Shown: positions 1 to 10,374, counted from the stretch's first letter. The stretch: 64,000 nt of DNA from Microbacterium suwonense (GCF_030296555.1 NZ_AP027728.1:2914001-2978000); one strand, 5' to 3'. Notes: generated by a model not told the origin, from the sequence alone. Translations and numbers: made by a program.

Positions 1-128
1 CCCGTCGAGGACGTGCTGCGGCATCAGCCCGCGGTACCCCGCCTGCCAGGACCGCACATGCACCACGGCGATGCCATGCGCGTCGTCGACGGTCGCGGCG
101 CGCAACAGCATCCGCTCCTCGCCCACGC

Positions 129-132
<4 letters not shown>
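1..132 (-). CDS. GNAT N-acetyltransferase, N-terminal part (runs off window)
   Basis: The minus strand from 132 reads an open N-terminus that matches the start of GNAT acetyltransferases: MLLRAATVDDAHGIAVVHV followed by RSWQAGYRGLMPQHVLDG. The pattern 'R.A...D...I..V...SW..AY.G..P...L' is typical of the family, which transfers acetyl from acetyl-CoA to amines. The GTG at 132 overlaps the galE stop by four bases (GTGA), suggesting translational coupling; an in-frame ATG at 111 is the alternative start. The acetyl-CoA loop lies outside the window, so the substrate cannot be guessed. The family call is inference from about 44 residues. Confidence 0.7.
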
Positions 133-1106
<974 letters not shown>

Positions 1107-1221
1107 GGGACTCCTTCCGGTGCGCGGTTGCGCAGTGTTCATTGTGTCAAACCGCGTTCGAATCGCTTAAATCGCTCCATTCCGGGAGGTTTTCGAGCCA
1201 TTTGCGCGATTCGAACGGCGG

Positions 1222-2403
1222 TCAGGCGTCCCGGTGCGGGCCCGCCGAGGGAGAGACGGCGAAGATGTGCGGGGCGGTGAAGCCGGCATCCGCGAACGCC
1301 TGCGTCACGGCATCCGTCACGCGATCCACCACATCGTGCGCGACCAGGGCGATCGCGGCCCCGCCGAAGCCGCCGCCGGTCATCCGGGCGCCGATCGCAC
1401 CGTGCGCCAGCGCGGTGTCGACGGCGACGTCGAGCTCGGGCGCCGAGATCTCGAAGTCGTCGCGCATCGACGCATGCGAGGCGACCAGCAGTTCGCCTAT
1501 CGCCCGCGGACCCTGCTCGGTGAGGGCCGCGACGGTGTCGAGCACACGCTGGTTCTCAGTGACGATGTGCCGCACCCGGCGGAAGGTCACCTCGTCCATC
1601 GCCTCTGCGGCACGCGGCAGGTCGGAGATGCTCGCGTCGCGCAGCGAGCGGATGCCGAGCAGCGCCGCCCCGCGCTCACAGGACTCGCGGCGCTCACGGT
1701 ACCCGCCGGTGGAGTGCGCGTGCGATACCTGCGTGTCGATCACGAGCACCTCGAGCCCAGCGGCGGTGAACCCGGTCGGGATCGAGCGGGTCTCGAGCGT
1801 GCGGCAGTCCAGGAACGTCGCCGCATCGGGCCGGCCGAGCATGGATGCCATCTGATCCATGATCCCGGTGGGCGCGCCGACGGCCTCGTTCTCGGCGCGA
1901 CGACCCACCTGTGCCAGCGCGACAGGATCCAGCCCCAGGCCCCACAGCTCGTTCAGGGCGGATGCCACGGCGCCCTCGATCGCGGCGGACGACGACAGTC
2001 CGGCGCCGACCGGAACGTCGGAGGCGATCGCGATGTCGACTCCCGGGGTGGGGGCGTCGGGCTGCCGCGCACGCAGCGCCCAGGCGATGCCGAGCACGTA
2101 CGCCGACCACTCCGGCACGGCCGGGCTCGCGTCGGGTGCGGTGGGGAACAGCTCGTCGAGCTCGTTCAGCGGCACCTCGACGGGCTCGTCCGCGAAGGTC
2201 GAGGCGACGCGGATCCGGTCATCGTCGCGCAGCGCGACCGCAGCATAGGTGCGGTGCGGGATCGCGAACGGCAGCACGAAGCCCTCGTTGTAGTCGGTGT
2301 GCTCGCCGATCAGGTTCACCCGGCCGGGTGCCGACCAGATGCCCTCGGGCTCGCGCCCGGTCATCCCGGTGAGCAGCTCGCGCGCGGCGGTCGATGCAGT
2401 CAT
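1222..2403 (-). CDS. galK: galactokinase
   Basis: Phosphorylates alpha-D-galactose to galactose-1-phosphate with ATP. The 393-residue GHMP kinase has the galactokinase signature GRVNLIGEHTDYN at residues 27-39, the ATP-binding motif VPVGAGLSSSAA at about 130-141, and the C-terminal glycine motif MTGGGFGG near 341-348. Length is normal. It is the second gene of the galT-galK-galE group, 109 bases after galT, with a palindromic element in that gap. A run of GGAGACAT precedes the ATG. Confidence 0.96.
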   Translation of the reverse strand: MTASTAARELLTGMTGREPEGIWSAPGRVNLIGEHTDYNEGFVLPFAIPHRTYAAVALRDDDRIRVASTFADEPVEVPLNELDELFPTAPDASPAVPEWSAYVLGIAWALRARQPDAPTPGVDIAIASDVPVGAGLSSSAAIEGAVASALNELWGLGLDPVALAQVGRRAENEAVGAPTGIMDQMASMLGRPDAATFLDCRTLETRSIPTGFTAAGLEVLVIDTQVSHAHSTGGYRERRESCERGAALLGIRSLRDASISDLPRAAEAMDEVTFRRVRHIVTENQRVLDTVAALTEQGPRAIGELLVASHASMRDDFEISAPELDVAVDTALAHGAIGARMTGGGFGGAAIALVAHDVVDRVTDAVTQAFADAGFTAPHIFAVSPSAGPHRDA

Positions 2404-2434
2404 GCGATGTCTCCTGGGTGGTGTGGCAGATCTT

Positions 2435-2496
2435 CGGAGATCTGCAGGATCTCGGGGACGGATGCCGGGAATGCTCCGGGATTGTGCAGATCTCCG
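2435..2496. repeat. palindromic element between galT and galK
   Basis: Arms CGGAGATCTGC (2435-2445) and GCAGATCTCCG (2486-2496) are perfect complements, with weaker complementarity continuing inward. The left arm can instead form a tight local hairpin: GCAGATCT, loop TCGG, AGATCTGC (2426-2445). The element fills most of the intercistronic gap and resembles in size the other palindromes in the window. It could modulate galK expression or transcript stability (inference). Confidence 0.6.
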
Positions 2497-2512
2497 TGGA
2501 AGCGGTGTGGGC

Positions 2513-3690
2513 TCACGCCTCGGGGACGGATGCGATGGCTGTGCGCAGGCGCTCGGCGGCCACCTCGGGGAGGATCTCGGCCGTCCAGGCGGCCATCGCG
2601 GCCTCGGAGCCGGCGAGGAACTTCAGCTTGTCGGCGGCGCGGCGAGGGCTGGTGAGCTCCAGGCGCATGCGCACCGTGTCGCGGCCGGTGTGCACGGGCG
2701 CCTGATGCCAGGCGGCGATGTACGGTGTCGGCGTCTCGTAGAGCGCATCCACACCGCGCAGCAGGCGCAGGTAGAGGGTGCGAGCTCATCGCGCTCGGCA
2801 TCGGTCAGCGCCGCGAAGTCGGGTACGTGCCGATGTGGCATCAGCTGCACCTCCAGCGGCCAGCGCGCGGCGAAGGGGACGAAGGCGGTCCAGTGCTCGC
2901 CCTGCAGTACGACGCGCTCGGAGCTGCGTTCGCTCTCCAGCACGCGCGACATGAGGTCGGGCACGGTGCGGTGGATGCTGTCCAGCAGTCGCTGCGTGCG
3001 CGGGGTGACATAGGGGTAGGCGTAGATCTGCCCGTGCGGGTGCGGCAGGGTGACGCCGATCGCCTCGCCGCGGTTCTCGAACGGGAAGACCTGCTCGATC
3101 CCGGGCAGCGCGGACAGTGCCGCGGTGCGGTCGGCCCACGCCTCGATCACGGTGCGTGCGCGGGTGACGGACTGAGTGCCGAACGAGCCCTCGGCTTCGG
3201 GGCTGAAGCAGACCACCTCGCATCGGCCGACGCTGGTGCGGGTGCGTCCGAGGCCGAGCTCGGCGAGGTCGTCGAGTCCGCGGGTGGGGTTGGCGGCGGC
3301 GGGAGCGCCGTCGGTGGCCTCGTTGAGTGCGGGGCCGAAGGAGGGCGAGCGGTTCTCGAACACCGCGACGTCGTAGCGTGCGGGAACCTCGGAGGGGTTG
3401 CTCGGCGTCTGGGGAGCGAGCGGATCGGCGTCGGCGCCGGGCATCATCACGCGGTTCTGCCGCTTGGTGGCGAAGGTGATCCAGTCGCCGCTGAGGATGT
3501 CCTGACGCATGGTCGCGGTCTCCGGACGCTCGTCGAGCTCCCGGGCGTCGACGGCTCGCTCCGGGCCGAGCGTCGTGTCGGGGTCATCGAAGTAGAACAG
3601 CTCGCGGCCGTCGGCCAGGCGGGTGCCGCGTTTGACCACGCCGGCGCCGAGCTCGGTCGTCTGCATCTCCGGAGTTCTGCGCATGTTCAC
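2513..3690 (-). CDS. galT: galactose-1-phosphate uridylyltransferase, with one frameshift
   Basis: Exchanges UMP between UDP-glucose and galactose-1-phosphate. The first frame (3690 to about 2775) holds QDILSGDWITFATKRQNR and the catalytic HPHGQ (His217-Pro-His219). Near 2775 the reading shifts: the continuation LYLRLLRGVDALYETPTPY is in another frame ending at 2513. Restoring one base in GCACCCTC rejoins them into about 392 residues, a normal length. The break lies in a short C run and both sides are well conserved, so a sequence error is more likely than a dead gene. The GTG at 3690 fits a leaderless transcript from the promoter at 3697-3726; an in-frame ATG at 3684 is the alternative. Confidence 0.88.
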
Positions 3691-3696
3691 GTCAAC

Positions 3697-3726
3697 ACGC
3701 TACCGCGCTCATCGTGGTAGCGTCAA
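3697..3726 (-). promoter_or_regulatory. probable promoter of the gal genes (leaderless)
   Basis: On the minus strand TTGACG (3726-3721), 18 bases, then TAGCGT (3702-3697). Six bases separate the -10 from GTG at 3690, so the transcript would begin at the start codon. The direct repeats GTCAACAC at 3691 and 3722 flank it and may bind the divergent LacI-type regulator. Confidence 0.55.
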
Positions 3727-3734
3727 CACCACCA

Positions 3735-3801
3735 CCCGTCTAGCTGGCGCTTATGCACGTGAATCCCGGCGTGTCGCGTGCACGAGCGCCAGATAGACGG
3801 G
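3735..3801. repeat. 67-base palindromic element, copy 1
   Basis: Arms CCCGTCTAGCTGGCGC and GCGCCAGATAGACGGG pair almost perfectly around an inner stem TGCACG/CGTGCA and a loop containing CGGCGTGTCG. A second copy of the same 67-base length is at 19001-19067 in the opposite orientation. It lies between the gal promoter and the ribosome site of the lacI gene at 3824, so it would be in that gene's leader if transcription starts upstream. Confidence 0.85.
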
Positions 3802-3823
3802 CCGTCGGGAGAGAGGAGAGCGG

Positions 3824-4798
3824 ATGCCGCAGCAGCGCGTGTCGATGGCGATGGTCGCCACGCGAGCGGGGGTGTCTGGGCAGACCGTCTCGCGCGTCGC
3901 CAACGGCAGTCCGAAGGTCGACCCCGACACACGGGCGCGTGTGGAGCGGGCCATGGCAGAGCTCGGCTACCGCCCGAACCGCGCCGCACGGGCACTGCGC
4001 ACCGGACGCACGCACACCCTCGGATTGGTCGCACAGACCCTCGCCACGGTCGGGAACTCACGGATGCTGCAGGCGGTGGCCGAATCCGCGGCCTCCCGCG
4101 GCTACGCGGTCACGGTCGTCACGCTCGGATCGGACGGCGACATCGACGGCGCGTTCGACAGTCTGCGCGATCAGGGCGTGGACGGGGCGATCGTGCTCAA
4201 CGAGGCGACCGCGCTCGCGCGCGATGCGGCATCCGCCGGCCTCCGCCTGGTCGTCGTCGATTCCCCGCCGGACGAGCGCTTCACCGTCATCGGCACGGAT
4301 CACGCCGTGGGCGCGCGGGCGGCCACGGCGCATCTGCTCACGGCAGGGCACAGTACCGTGCACCACCTCGCCGGTCCCGGTGACTCCTTCGCGGCATCCG
4401 AACGCGAACGCGGCTGGCGCGAAGCGCTCGCCGCCGCCGGTGTCGAGGCGCCCCCTGTCGTGCGGGGCGACTGGACGGCGGCATCCGGCCGTGCGCAGAC
4501 GGAGCGGATGCTGGCATCCGCCGACCTGAGCGCGCTGTTCGCGGCCAACGACCAGATGGCGCTCGGTGCGCTGCGCGCCATCGCAGAATCCGGCCGGTGT
4601 GTGCCGGAGGACATCGCCGTGGTCGGCTTCGACGACATCGCGGACGCCGCGGAGTTTCAGCCGCCGCTCACGACCGTGCGACAGGATTTCGATGCGCTCG
4701 GCGAGCAGGCCGTCAGCCGACTCGTCGCCTGGATCGAGGGTGAGCACCCCGCCGATCTGCTGCTGACACCGGTTCTCGTCACTCGCGCGAGCGCCTGA
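3824..4798 (+). CDS. LacI-family transcriptional regulator
   Basis: Sugar-responsive DNA-binding repressor of 324 residues. The N-terminal helix-turn-helix is at about residues 5-26 (SMAMVATRAGVSGQTVSRVA) and is followed by the hinge RPNRAARALRTGRT and a periplasmic-binding-like effector domain ending in the family's 'VVGFDDI...P.LTTVRQD' pattern. GAGAGGAG just upstream supports the ATG. It is divergent from galT, so control of the galactose genes is a reasonable guess, but the bound sugar cannot be read from sequence. Confidence 0.92.
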   Translation: MPQQRVSMAMVATRAGVSGQTVSRVANGSPKVDPDTRARVERAMAELGYRPNRAARALRTGRTHTLGLVAQTLATVGNSRMLQAVAESAASRGYAVTVVTLGSDGDIDGAFDSLRDQGVDGAIVLNEATALARDAASAGLRLVVVDSPPDERFTVIGTDHAVGARAATAHLLTAGHSTVHHLAGPGDSFAASERERGWREALAAAGVEAPPVVRGDWTAASGRAQTERMLASADLSALFAANDQMALGALRAIAESGRCVPEDIAVVGFDDIADAAEFQPPLTTVRQDFDALGEQAVSRLVAWIEGEHPADLLLTPVLVTRASA

Positions 4799-4828
4799 CC
4801 GCTCAGCGGGATCGGCGCCGTCCGCGCG

Positions 4829-5857
4829 TCAGAACTCCAGCAGCACCTTCGTCGCGCGGCGCTCGTCCATGGCGCGATAGCCCTCGGCGGCGGCGGCGGC
4901 GTCGAAGGGGAGTGTGAGATCGAACACCGCACCGGGGTCGATCCGGTCGGTCATGATCAGCTCGATCAGCTCGGGCAGGAACCGCCGCACGGGTGCAGGG
5001 CCGCCGTGCAGGTGCACGCCCGAGAAGAACAGCTCGGCGCCGTCGAGGGCGACGCCGTGCGAGACGCCGACGAAGCCGACGTGCCCACCGGCGCGGGTGG
5101 CGCGGATCGCCTGCTCCATGGACTCCTGCGTGCCCACTGCCTCGATGGTGGAGTGCGCACCGTAACCGCCGGTGAGCTCCTTGATCCGCGCGACGCCGGC
5201 GTCTCCGCGCTCCTCGACGATGTCTGTCGCCCCGAAGCGGCGGGCCAGCGCCTGCCGGTCGGCGTGGCGCGACATCGCGATGATCCGCTCGGCGCCCAGA
5301 CGCGACGCGGCGAGGATGCCGAGCAGGCCGACAGCACCGTCGCCCACCACGGCCACGGTCTTGCCCGGCCCGGCTTCGGCGGCGACGGCGGCGAACCAGC
5401 CGGTGCCGAGCACATCGGAGGCGGCGAGCAGGCTCCGCCGCCGCTCCGGCGTGATCTCGCCGGCGACCTTCACCAGCGTGCCGTCGGCCCAGGGGATGCG
5501 CGCGTATTCGGCCTGCGTGCCCACCGACCCCATGCCGACGACGTGGATGCAACGGGACTGGTAGCCGGCCGCGCAGATCTCGCAGGTGCCGTCGGATGCC
5601 ATGAACGAGCCGACCACGAAGTCGCCGACCGCGAGGTCGCGCACCTCGGGGCCGATCTGCTCGATCAGGCCGATGTACTCGTGACCCATCCGCGTCGGCC
5701 GCTTCTGCTTCTCGATGCCCCGGTACGGCCACAGGTCGGATCCGCAGATGCAGGCGGCGTCGACGCGGATGATCGCGTCGGTCGGCTCGACGAGCTGCGG
5801 GGTGGGGACGTCTTCGACCCGGACGTCGCCGGGCCCGTGCATGATCACTGCGCGCAT
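4829..5857 (-). CDS. zinc-dependent alcohol dehydrogenase (MDR family)
   Basis: Medium-chain dehydrogenase/reductase of 342 residues. Catalytic zinc ligands fit Cys38 (CICGSD) and the GHE motif at 58-60; the coenzyme fold has VGDGAVG. The structural-zinc loop reads GTCEICAAGYQSRC, with three cysteines and a non-Cys residue at the usual first position, as in a common subgroup of these enzymes. It converges with the LacI gene and is divergent from the DUF2264 gene. The substrate is unknown; the family covers polyols, glutathione adducts and simple alcohols. Confidence 0.9.
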   Translation of the reverse strand: MRAVIMHGPGDVRVEDVPTPQLVEPTDAIIRVDAACICGSDLWPYRGIEKQKRPTRMGHEYIGLIEQIGPEVRDLAVGDFVVGSFMASDGTCEICAAGYQSRCIHVVGMGSVGTQAEYARIPWADGTLVKVAGEITPERRRSLLAASDVLGTGWFAAVAAEAGPGKTVAVVGDGAVGLLGILAASRLGAERIIAMSRHADRQALARRFGATDIVEERGDAGVARIKELTGGYGAHSTIEAVGTQESMEQAIRATRAGGHVGFVGVSHGVALDGAELFFSGVHLHGGPAPVRRFLPELIELIMTDRIDPGAVFDLTLPFDAAAAAEGYRAMDERRATKVLLEF

Positions 5858-5886
5858 GCTTCCACTTCATCACGTCGGCGGTGTCG

Positions 5887-5952
5887 GCAAGCGTTTACCC
5901 GCTAAAACAGGACACGTTTCGATAAACGAACAGAACCGTTCATGATAGAACG
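5887..5952. promoter_or_regulatory. cluster of inverted repeats upstream of the DUF2264-ABC operon
   Basis: Three candidate operator motifs precede the promoter: GCAAGCGTTTACCC (5887-5900, LacI-operator-like half site), CGTTT-CGAT-AAACG (5915-5928, perfect) and CGTTC-ATGATA-GAACG (5937-5952, perfect). They sit in AT-richer DNA between divergent genes. The bound regulator is not known; the local candidates are the LacI at 3824 and the DeoR-type regulator at 14985. Confidence 0.5.
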
Positions 5953-5961
5953 CAAATCTTC

Positions 5962-5990
5962 TTGAGCCGAACAAATCGGATTGCTAATCT
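5962..5990 (+). promoter_or_regulatory. probable promoter of the DUF2264-ABC operon
   Basis: TTGAGC (5962-5967), a 17-base spacer and TAATCT (5985-5990) form a good sigma-70-like promoter, placing the transcript start near 5997, about 47 bases before the GTG at 6044. Confidence 0.6.
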
Positions 5991-6043
5991 CCTGAAACAG
6001 TCACCCCTCGTCGGGGTGCCGATCACTGCTCGAAGGAGAACCC

Positions 6044-7999
6044 GTGACCCGCACATCGCAGCCGTCCGAGCGCAGCTCGATGCGGACGGGATCGCGGGAC
6101 GCGCTGGTCGCGTTCGCCGACCGGATGCTGAGCGGAGCCGCCGCATGGGCCTCACCGGGCTTCGCCCGCATCACACCTCCCGGAGCGCCGGGCGGCTACG
6201 GAACCGCCGTCGACGGGCTGGAGGGCTTCGCCCGCACCTTCCTGCTCGCCGGATTCCGCATCGTCGGTGCGCACGGTGAGGGCGTCGACGGACTGATCCG
6301 CGACTACACCCGCGGCATCGTCGCCGGCGTCGACCCGGCCTCCGAGGAGCGCTGGGTGCGACTGGACGAGCATCCGCAGGCCAAAGTCGAGGCCGCCTCG
6401 ATCGCGCTCATCCTCGACATGACCCGCCCGTGGATCTGGGATCGGCTCGACGTCCTCACCCGGCAGCGCGTCATCGACTACCTGACACCCGTCGTGGGCG
6501 ACGACACCTACCCGCGCAACAACTGGGTGTGGTTCCGCATCGTCGTGCAGACCTTCCTGCGCTCGGTCGGCGGACCCTGGTCGGCTTCCGACATCGCCGC
6601 GGACCTCGCCCGTCACGATTCCTTCGCGCGCGGCGACGGCTGGTTCTCGGACGGCGACGAGCGCGCCTACGACCACTACGTCGGCTGGGCGCTGCACCTG
6701 TACCCGGTGCTCTGGTCGCGCATGCAGGGCGCCGCCGAACTGGCGGCCGAGCTGGGTGAGGACCGCTTTGCGCGCGACGTCGAGGCGCTCGACCGCTACC
6801 TGCAGGATGCCGTGCACCTGGTCGGCGCCGACGGTGCGCCGCTCATCCAGGGCCGCAGCCTGATCTACCGCTTCGCCGCCGCCGCACCGTTCTGGGTCGG
6901 CGCCCTCGCCCAGGTGCCGTCCACGGATCTCGGAACCCTGCGGCACGTCGCGATGGGCGTCATCGCGCACTTCGACGAGCACGGCGCCCCCGACCAGGAC
7001 GACCTGCTGAGCATGGGCTGGCACGCACCGTGGCGGCGGCTCGCGCAGAACTACTCCGGTCCGTCATCGCCGTACTGGGCGGCGAAGGGGATGCTGGGCA
7101 TCGCGCTTCCCGCCGACCACCCGGTGTGGGCCGCCCCCGAACCGGCGCCGGGCTCCGACGATCTGCGCACGATCGCGCCGGCCGGCTGGATCGTGTCCGG
7201 CACCGCATCCGACGGCATCGTGCGCGTGATCAACCACGGCACCGACCACGCCGAGCCGGATGCCGAGGTCGGCGACTCCCCGCTGTACGCGCGGATGGGC
7301 TACTCCACCGCGTCCTCGCCGCTGCTCAACGGCGACGCCTGGGCCGAGCCGCTGGAGCAGTCCGTCGCGCTGGTGGACGCCGCCGGTCGCGCCACGCACC
7401 GGGCGGGCATGGCCCTGCTGCGGATCGATGCGGATGCCGACGGCGGCGTCGCAGTGGCAGCATCCGTCAGCCGTGTGCACTGGATCGACCCTGCCGAGGT
7501 GCAGGTGCGGCACGGCTCGGGGATCACCGGAGCGGTGACCGTCGCCGGGCGGATCACCACCTGCTCGATCGTCCGCGGTGCGTGGGAGGTGCGGCTGGTG
7601 CGCATCGACGTGCGCGACGGTGCGGGCCGTGACGCGGCGCTGCGCATCGGCGGATGGGCGCTGGCCGGCGAACCAGGACAGGTCGAGACGACGGTGTCGA
7701 CGGATGCCGCATCCGCGCGCCTCGACGACCTCGTGAGCATCGTGGTGCCGCTCACGCCGGGTCTCGCTCCCGGCATCGAACGGCGGACGGATGCCAGCCC
7801 CCTCGGCCCCGACGCCGCCGTCCCCGTCGTCACGGGCGCCCCCGAGGACGGTACGTGGATCGCCGCGGCCGTGCTGCTCGGCGGCGCGGAGCCGCCGGCA
7901 TCCGTCCCCTCGCTCGAGCTCCACGCCGAAGCAGCAGTGGTCGGCTGGCCGGACGGACGGCGCACGACCACCCGCCTGCCGCGGCCCAGCGGCGCCTGA
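6044..7999 (+). CDS. DUF2264 family protein, probable glycoside-active enzyme
   Basis: A 651-residue protein whose N-terminal half matches DUF2264: the 'GLEGFARTFLLAGFR' stretch near residue 60, 'QAKVEAASIALILDMTRPWIWD' near 125 and 'NNWVWFRIVVQTFLRSVGG' near 165. DUF2264 members fold as alpha-barrel (alpha/alpha) proteins, and as I recall some are uronic-acid-specific glycosidases. No signal peptide is visible, so it acts in the cytosol on imported oligosaccharides. The GTG at 6044 has GAAGGAG at a good distance. It leads an operon with an ABC importer, pointing to degradation of what that importer brings in. The exact reaction is unproven here. Confidence 0.82.
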   Translation: MTRTSQPSERSSMRTGSRDALVAFADRMLSGAAAWASPGFARITPPGAPGGYGTAVDGLEGFARTFLLAGFRIVGAHGEGVDGLIRDYTRGIVAGVDPASEERWVRLDEHPQAKVEAASIALILDMTRPWIWDRLDVLTRQRVIDYLTPVVGDDTYPRNNWVWFRIVVQTFLRSVGGPWSASDIAADLARHDSFARGDGWFSDGDERAYDHYVGWALHLYPVLWSRMQGAAELAAELGEDRFARDVEALDRYLQDAVHLVGADGAPLIQGRSLIYRFAAAAPFWVGALAQVPSTDLGTLRHVAMGVIAHFDEHGAPDQDDLLSMGWHAPWRRLAQNYSGPSSPYWAAKGMLGIALPADHPVWAAPEPAPGSDDLRTIAPAGWIVSGTASDGIVRVINHGTDHAEPDAEVGDSPLYARMGYSTASSPLLNGDAWAEPLEQSVALVDAAGRATHRAGMALLRIDADADGGVAVAASVSRVHWIDPAEVQVRHGSGITGAVTVAGRITTCSIVRGAWEVRLVRIDVRDGAGRDAALRIGGWALAGEPGQVETTVSTDAASARLDDLVSIVVPLTPGLAPGIERRTDASPLGPDAAVPVVTGAPEDGTWIAAAVLLGGAEPPASVPSLELHAEAAVVGWPDGRRTTTRLPRPSGA

Positions 8000-8060
8000 T
8001 ACCAGAACACACCCCCGGACCCGCACGGGTCGATCGCAATCACGAAGGAGCACGAACAGC

Positions 8061-9347
8061 ATGAACAGAAAGATCCTCGCTGCCGGCAGCATCGCGGCTG
8101 TGGCCGCGCTGGCGCTCGCCGGATGCAGCGCCGACGCCGATGAGCCCGCCGAGCCGGGCGGGCCCATCACGCTGAGCATGTCGGCGTGGAGCATCGACAC
8201 CACGCCCGAGTTCCAGGCGCTCGCCGACGCGTTCCACGACCAGAACCCCGACATCACCATCGACCTGAAGGAATACGACCCGACCGACTACAACACGCTC
8301 GTCACCGCCGACCTCGCCGCCGGATCCGGCCCCGACATCATCACGCAGAAGGAGGTCAAGTACGTCACCACCCTGCAGGAGGGCGGTCAGCTGCTCGACG
8401 TCTCCGATGTGAAGCTGCCCGACGGCATCGGCGGTGCGGACTCGTACACGGTCGACGGCGTCGCCTACGCCACCCCGTACCGCCAGGACTCGTGGGTGCT
8501 GTTCTACAACAAGGATCTCTTCGAGAAGGCCGGTGTCACCGAGCCCGACGGCTCGTGGACCTGGGACGACTACGACGCGGCGGCCGCGAAGCTGACCGCC
8601 GGCGCGGGCGGCGCGAAGGGCAGCTACACGCACCGCTGGCAGTCGGTGGTGCAGGGCTTCGCCAACGCGCAGACCGGTTCGGACATCCTCAAGGGGAAGT
8701 ACGACTACATGAAGCCGTACTACGAGCGCGTGCTGAAGCTGGACGCCGACGGCGATCAGGTCGACTTCAACACCTCCAGCGCGAACCAGCTCACCTACCA
8801 GGGCGAGTTCGGCAAGCAGAAGGCGGCGATGATGCCGATGGGCACCTGGTTCGTCGCCACGCTGATCGCCCAGCAGGCCTCGGGCGATGCAGACGACTTC
8901 GACTGGGGCATCGCCCCGATTCCGCAGCTGGACTCGTCGACCACCGGCACCGACAGCATCCCGGTCACCTTCGGCGATCCGACCGGCTTCGGCATCAACG
9001 CCGCGGTCAGCGCCGAGAAGGCGGCCGCTGCGAAGAAGTTCCTCGAGTTCGCCTCCAGTGAGGATGCCGCGCAGGTGCTCGCCAACATCGGCATCACCCC
9101 GGCGCTGAGCAGCGATGCGGTCGCCGAGACCTACTTCGCGGTCGCCGGGGCGCCCACCGATGACCTGTCGAAGTTCGCCTGGTCGACGCACAAGGTGCTG
9201 CCCGAGAACCCGACCTCGAGCAAGACCGCGGCGATCCAGGGCATCCTGGGCGACATGCACACCGCGATCATGTCCGGCTCCGCCGACGTCGACGATGCGA
9301 TCGCCGAGGCAGAGGACCGCGTCGCCAACGAGGTGGGCCTGGACTGA
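8061..9347 (+). CDS. ABC transporter sugar-binding lipoprotein
   Basis: Extracellular solute-binding protein (family 1, MalE-like) of 428 residues. A lipoprotein signal peptide ends in LAGC, so Cys22 would be lipidated and the protein anchored outside the membrane. The mature part shows the usual pattern 'AWSIDTTPEFQALADAFHDQNPDI' and 'PYRQDSWVLFYNKDLFEKAGV'. GAAGGAG precedes the ATG. It is followed by two permease genes; there is no ATPase in the operon, so a shared MsmK-type ATPase elsewhere must power it, as is usual for this importer class. Confidence 0.95.
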   Translation: MNRKILAAGSIAAVAALALAGCSADADEPAEPGGPITLSMSAWSIDTTPEFQALADAFHDQNPDITIDLKEYDPTDYNTLVTADLAAGSGPDIITQKEVKYVTTLQEGGQLLDVSDVKLPDGIGGADSYTVDGVAYATPYRQDSWVLFYNKDLFEKAGVTEPDGSWTWDDYDAAAAKLTAGAGGAKGSYTHRWQSVVQGFANAQTGSDILKGKYDYMKPYYERVLKLDADGDQVDFNTSSANQLTYQGEFGKQKAAMMPMGTWFVATLIAQQASGDADDFDWGIAPIPQLDSSTTGTDSIPVTFGDPTGFGINAAVSAEKAAAAKKFLEFASSEDAAQVLANIGITPALSSDAVAETYFAVAGAPTDDLSKFAWSTHKVLPENPTSSKTAAIQGILGDMHTAIMSGSADVDDAIAEAEDRVANEVGLD

Positions 9348-9354
9348 GCCCAGC

Positions 9355-9408
9355 GGGGCCGGCCGTCTCGGCCGGCCCCGTGTTCCGCGCAGATGAGGAT
9401 CTGCGCGG
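9355..9408 (+). promoter_or_regulatory. double hairpin after the binding-protein gene
   Basis: Two consecutive perfect hairpins: GGGGCCGGCCG/CGGCCGGCCCC with loop TCT (9355-9379), and CCGCGCAGAT/ATCTGCGCGG with loop GAGG (9385-9408). Such structures after a binding-protein gene commonly cause partial termination or protect the upstream message, giving more binding protein than permease. Function here is inferred. Confidence 0.6.
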
Positions 9409-9444
9409 CCGATGCAGGAATCCGCGCATGATGAAGGAATCCCG

Positions 9445-10374
9445 ATGACCCGCACCATCGCACCCGAGGCGCCCCTGGGCCGGTCGCCTCGCCGACGCCG
9501 CTCGGCGCGCGTGCGCCGCAGCACCCTGATCGGCTGGACGTTCATCCTGCCGAACTTCGCCGGCTTCGCGGCCTTCACCCTCGTGCCGGTGGTGATCCTG
9601 TTCTACATGGCGTTCACCAACTGGAACGTCTTTGGCAAGGCCGATTGGATCGGCCTTGCCAACTTCCAGCGTCTGCTCGGCGACAACAGCTTCCGCAATG
9701 CGTTCTGGAACACCATCTACTACTCGGCGATGCACATCCCGCTGACCATCGTCGTCTCGCTCGGGCTCGCGCTGCTGCTGAACAACAAGCTGCGCGGCGT
9801 GGCCTTCTTCCGCACCGCGGCCTTCTTCCCCTACATCACCTCGATCGTCGCGATCGCCGTGGTGTGGAACCTGCTGTTCAGCCCCGACTTCGGCCCGATC
9901 AACGCCGTGCTGCGCGCGATAGGGATCGAGAACCCACCGGGATGGCTGACCTCGAAGGACTGGGCGCTGCCCGCCGTGGTGATCGTGAGCACCTGGCGTG
10001 ACATGGGCTACTACATGATCCTGTTCCTGGCCGGCCTGCAGACCGTGCCGCGCGAGCTGCACGAGGCCGCGCGCGTGGACGGTGCGAACACATGGCAGCG
10101 GTTCGTCAACGTGACCCTGCCATGCCTGCGTCCGACGATGTTCTTCGTCACCGTCATGCTCACGATCAACTCGCTGAAGATCTTCGACCTCATCCTGGTG
10201 ATGACCGAGGGCGGACCGGGGCAGGCGACCATGGTGCTCTCGCAGTTCATCTACCGCAAGGGCTTCGAGGAGTCGCAGTTCGGCTACGCCTCGGCGGCCG
10301 CGGTGGCGTTGTTCTTCCTGTGCATCGTCGTCACCATCGCCCAATTCCTCTGGAACAAGAGGAGGAGCATCTGA
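9445..10374 (+). CDS. ABC sugar permease (MalF type)
   Basis: Membrane permease of 309 residues with six predicted membrane segments, the first at about residues 30-55. The cytoplasmic loop that docks to the ATPase is visible as EAARVDGANTWQRFVNVTLP near residue 210. The ATG at 9445 is preferred over a longer reading from 9412 because GAAGGA lies seven bases upstream. Its stop overlaps the next start (TGATGA), so the two permeases are translationally coupled. Confidence 0.93.
   Translation: MTRTIAPEAPLGRSPRRRRSARVRRSTLIGWTFILPNFAGFAAFTLVPVVILFYMAFTNWNVFGKADWIGLANFQRLLGDNSFRNAFWNTIYYSAMHIPLTIVVSLGLALLLNNKLRGVAFFRTAAFFPYITSIVAIAVVWNLLFSPDFGPINAVLRAIGIENPPGWLTSKDWALPAVVIVSTWRDMGYYMILFLAGLQTVPRELHEAARVDGANTWQRFVNVTLPCLRPTMFFVTVMLTINSLKIFDLILVMTEGGPGQATMVLSQFIYRKGFEESQFGYASAAAVALFFLCIVVTIAQFLWNKRRSI

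Noticed and set aside
2513-3690. galT as a true pseudogene
   Set aside because: Only one base in a C run disrupts an otherwise conserved gene in an intact operon, and the same kind of break recurs in clpC, where loss is unlikely.
7064-9578. Large minus-strand frames opposite the DUF2264 and binding-protein genes
   Set aside because: Compositional shadows of well-supported plus-strand genes, rich in Arg, His and Gly and lacking ribosome sites.
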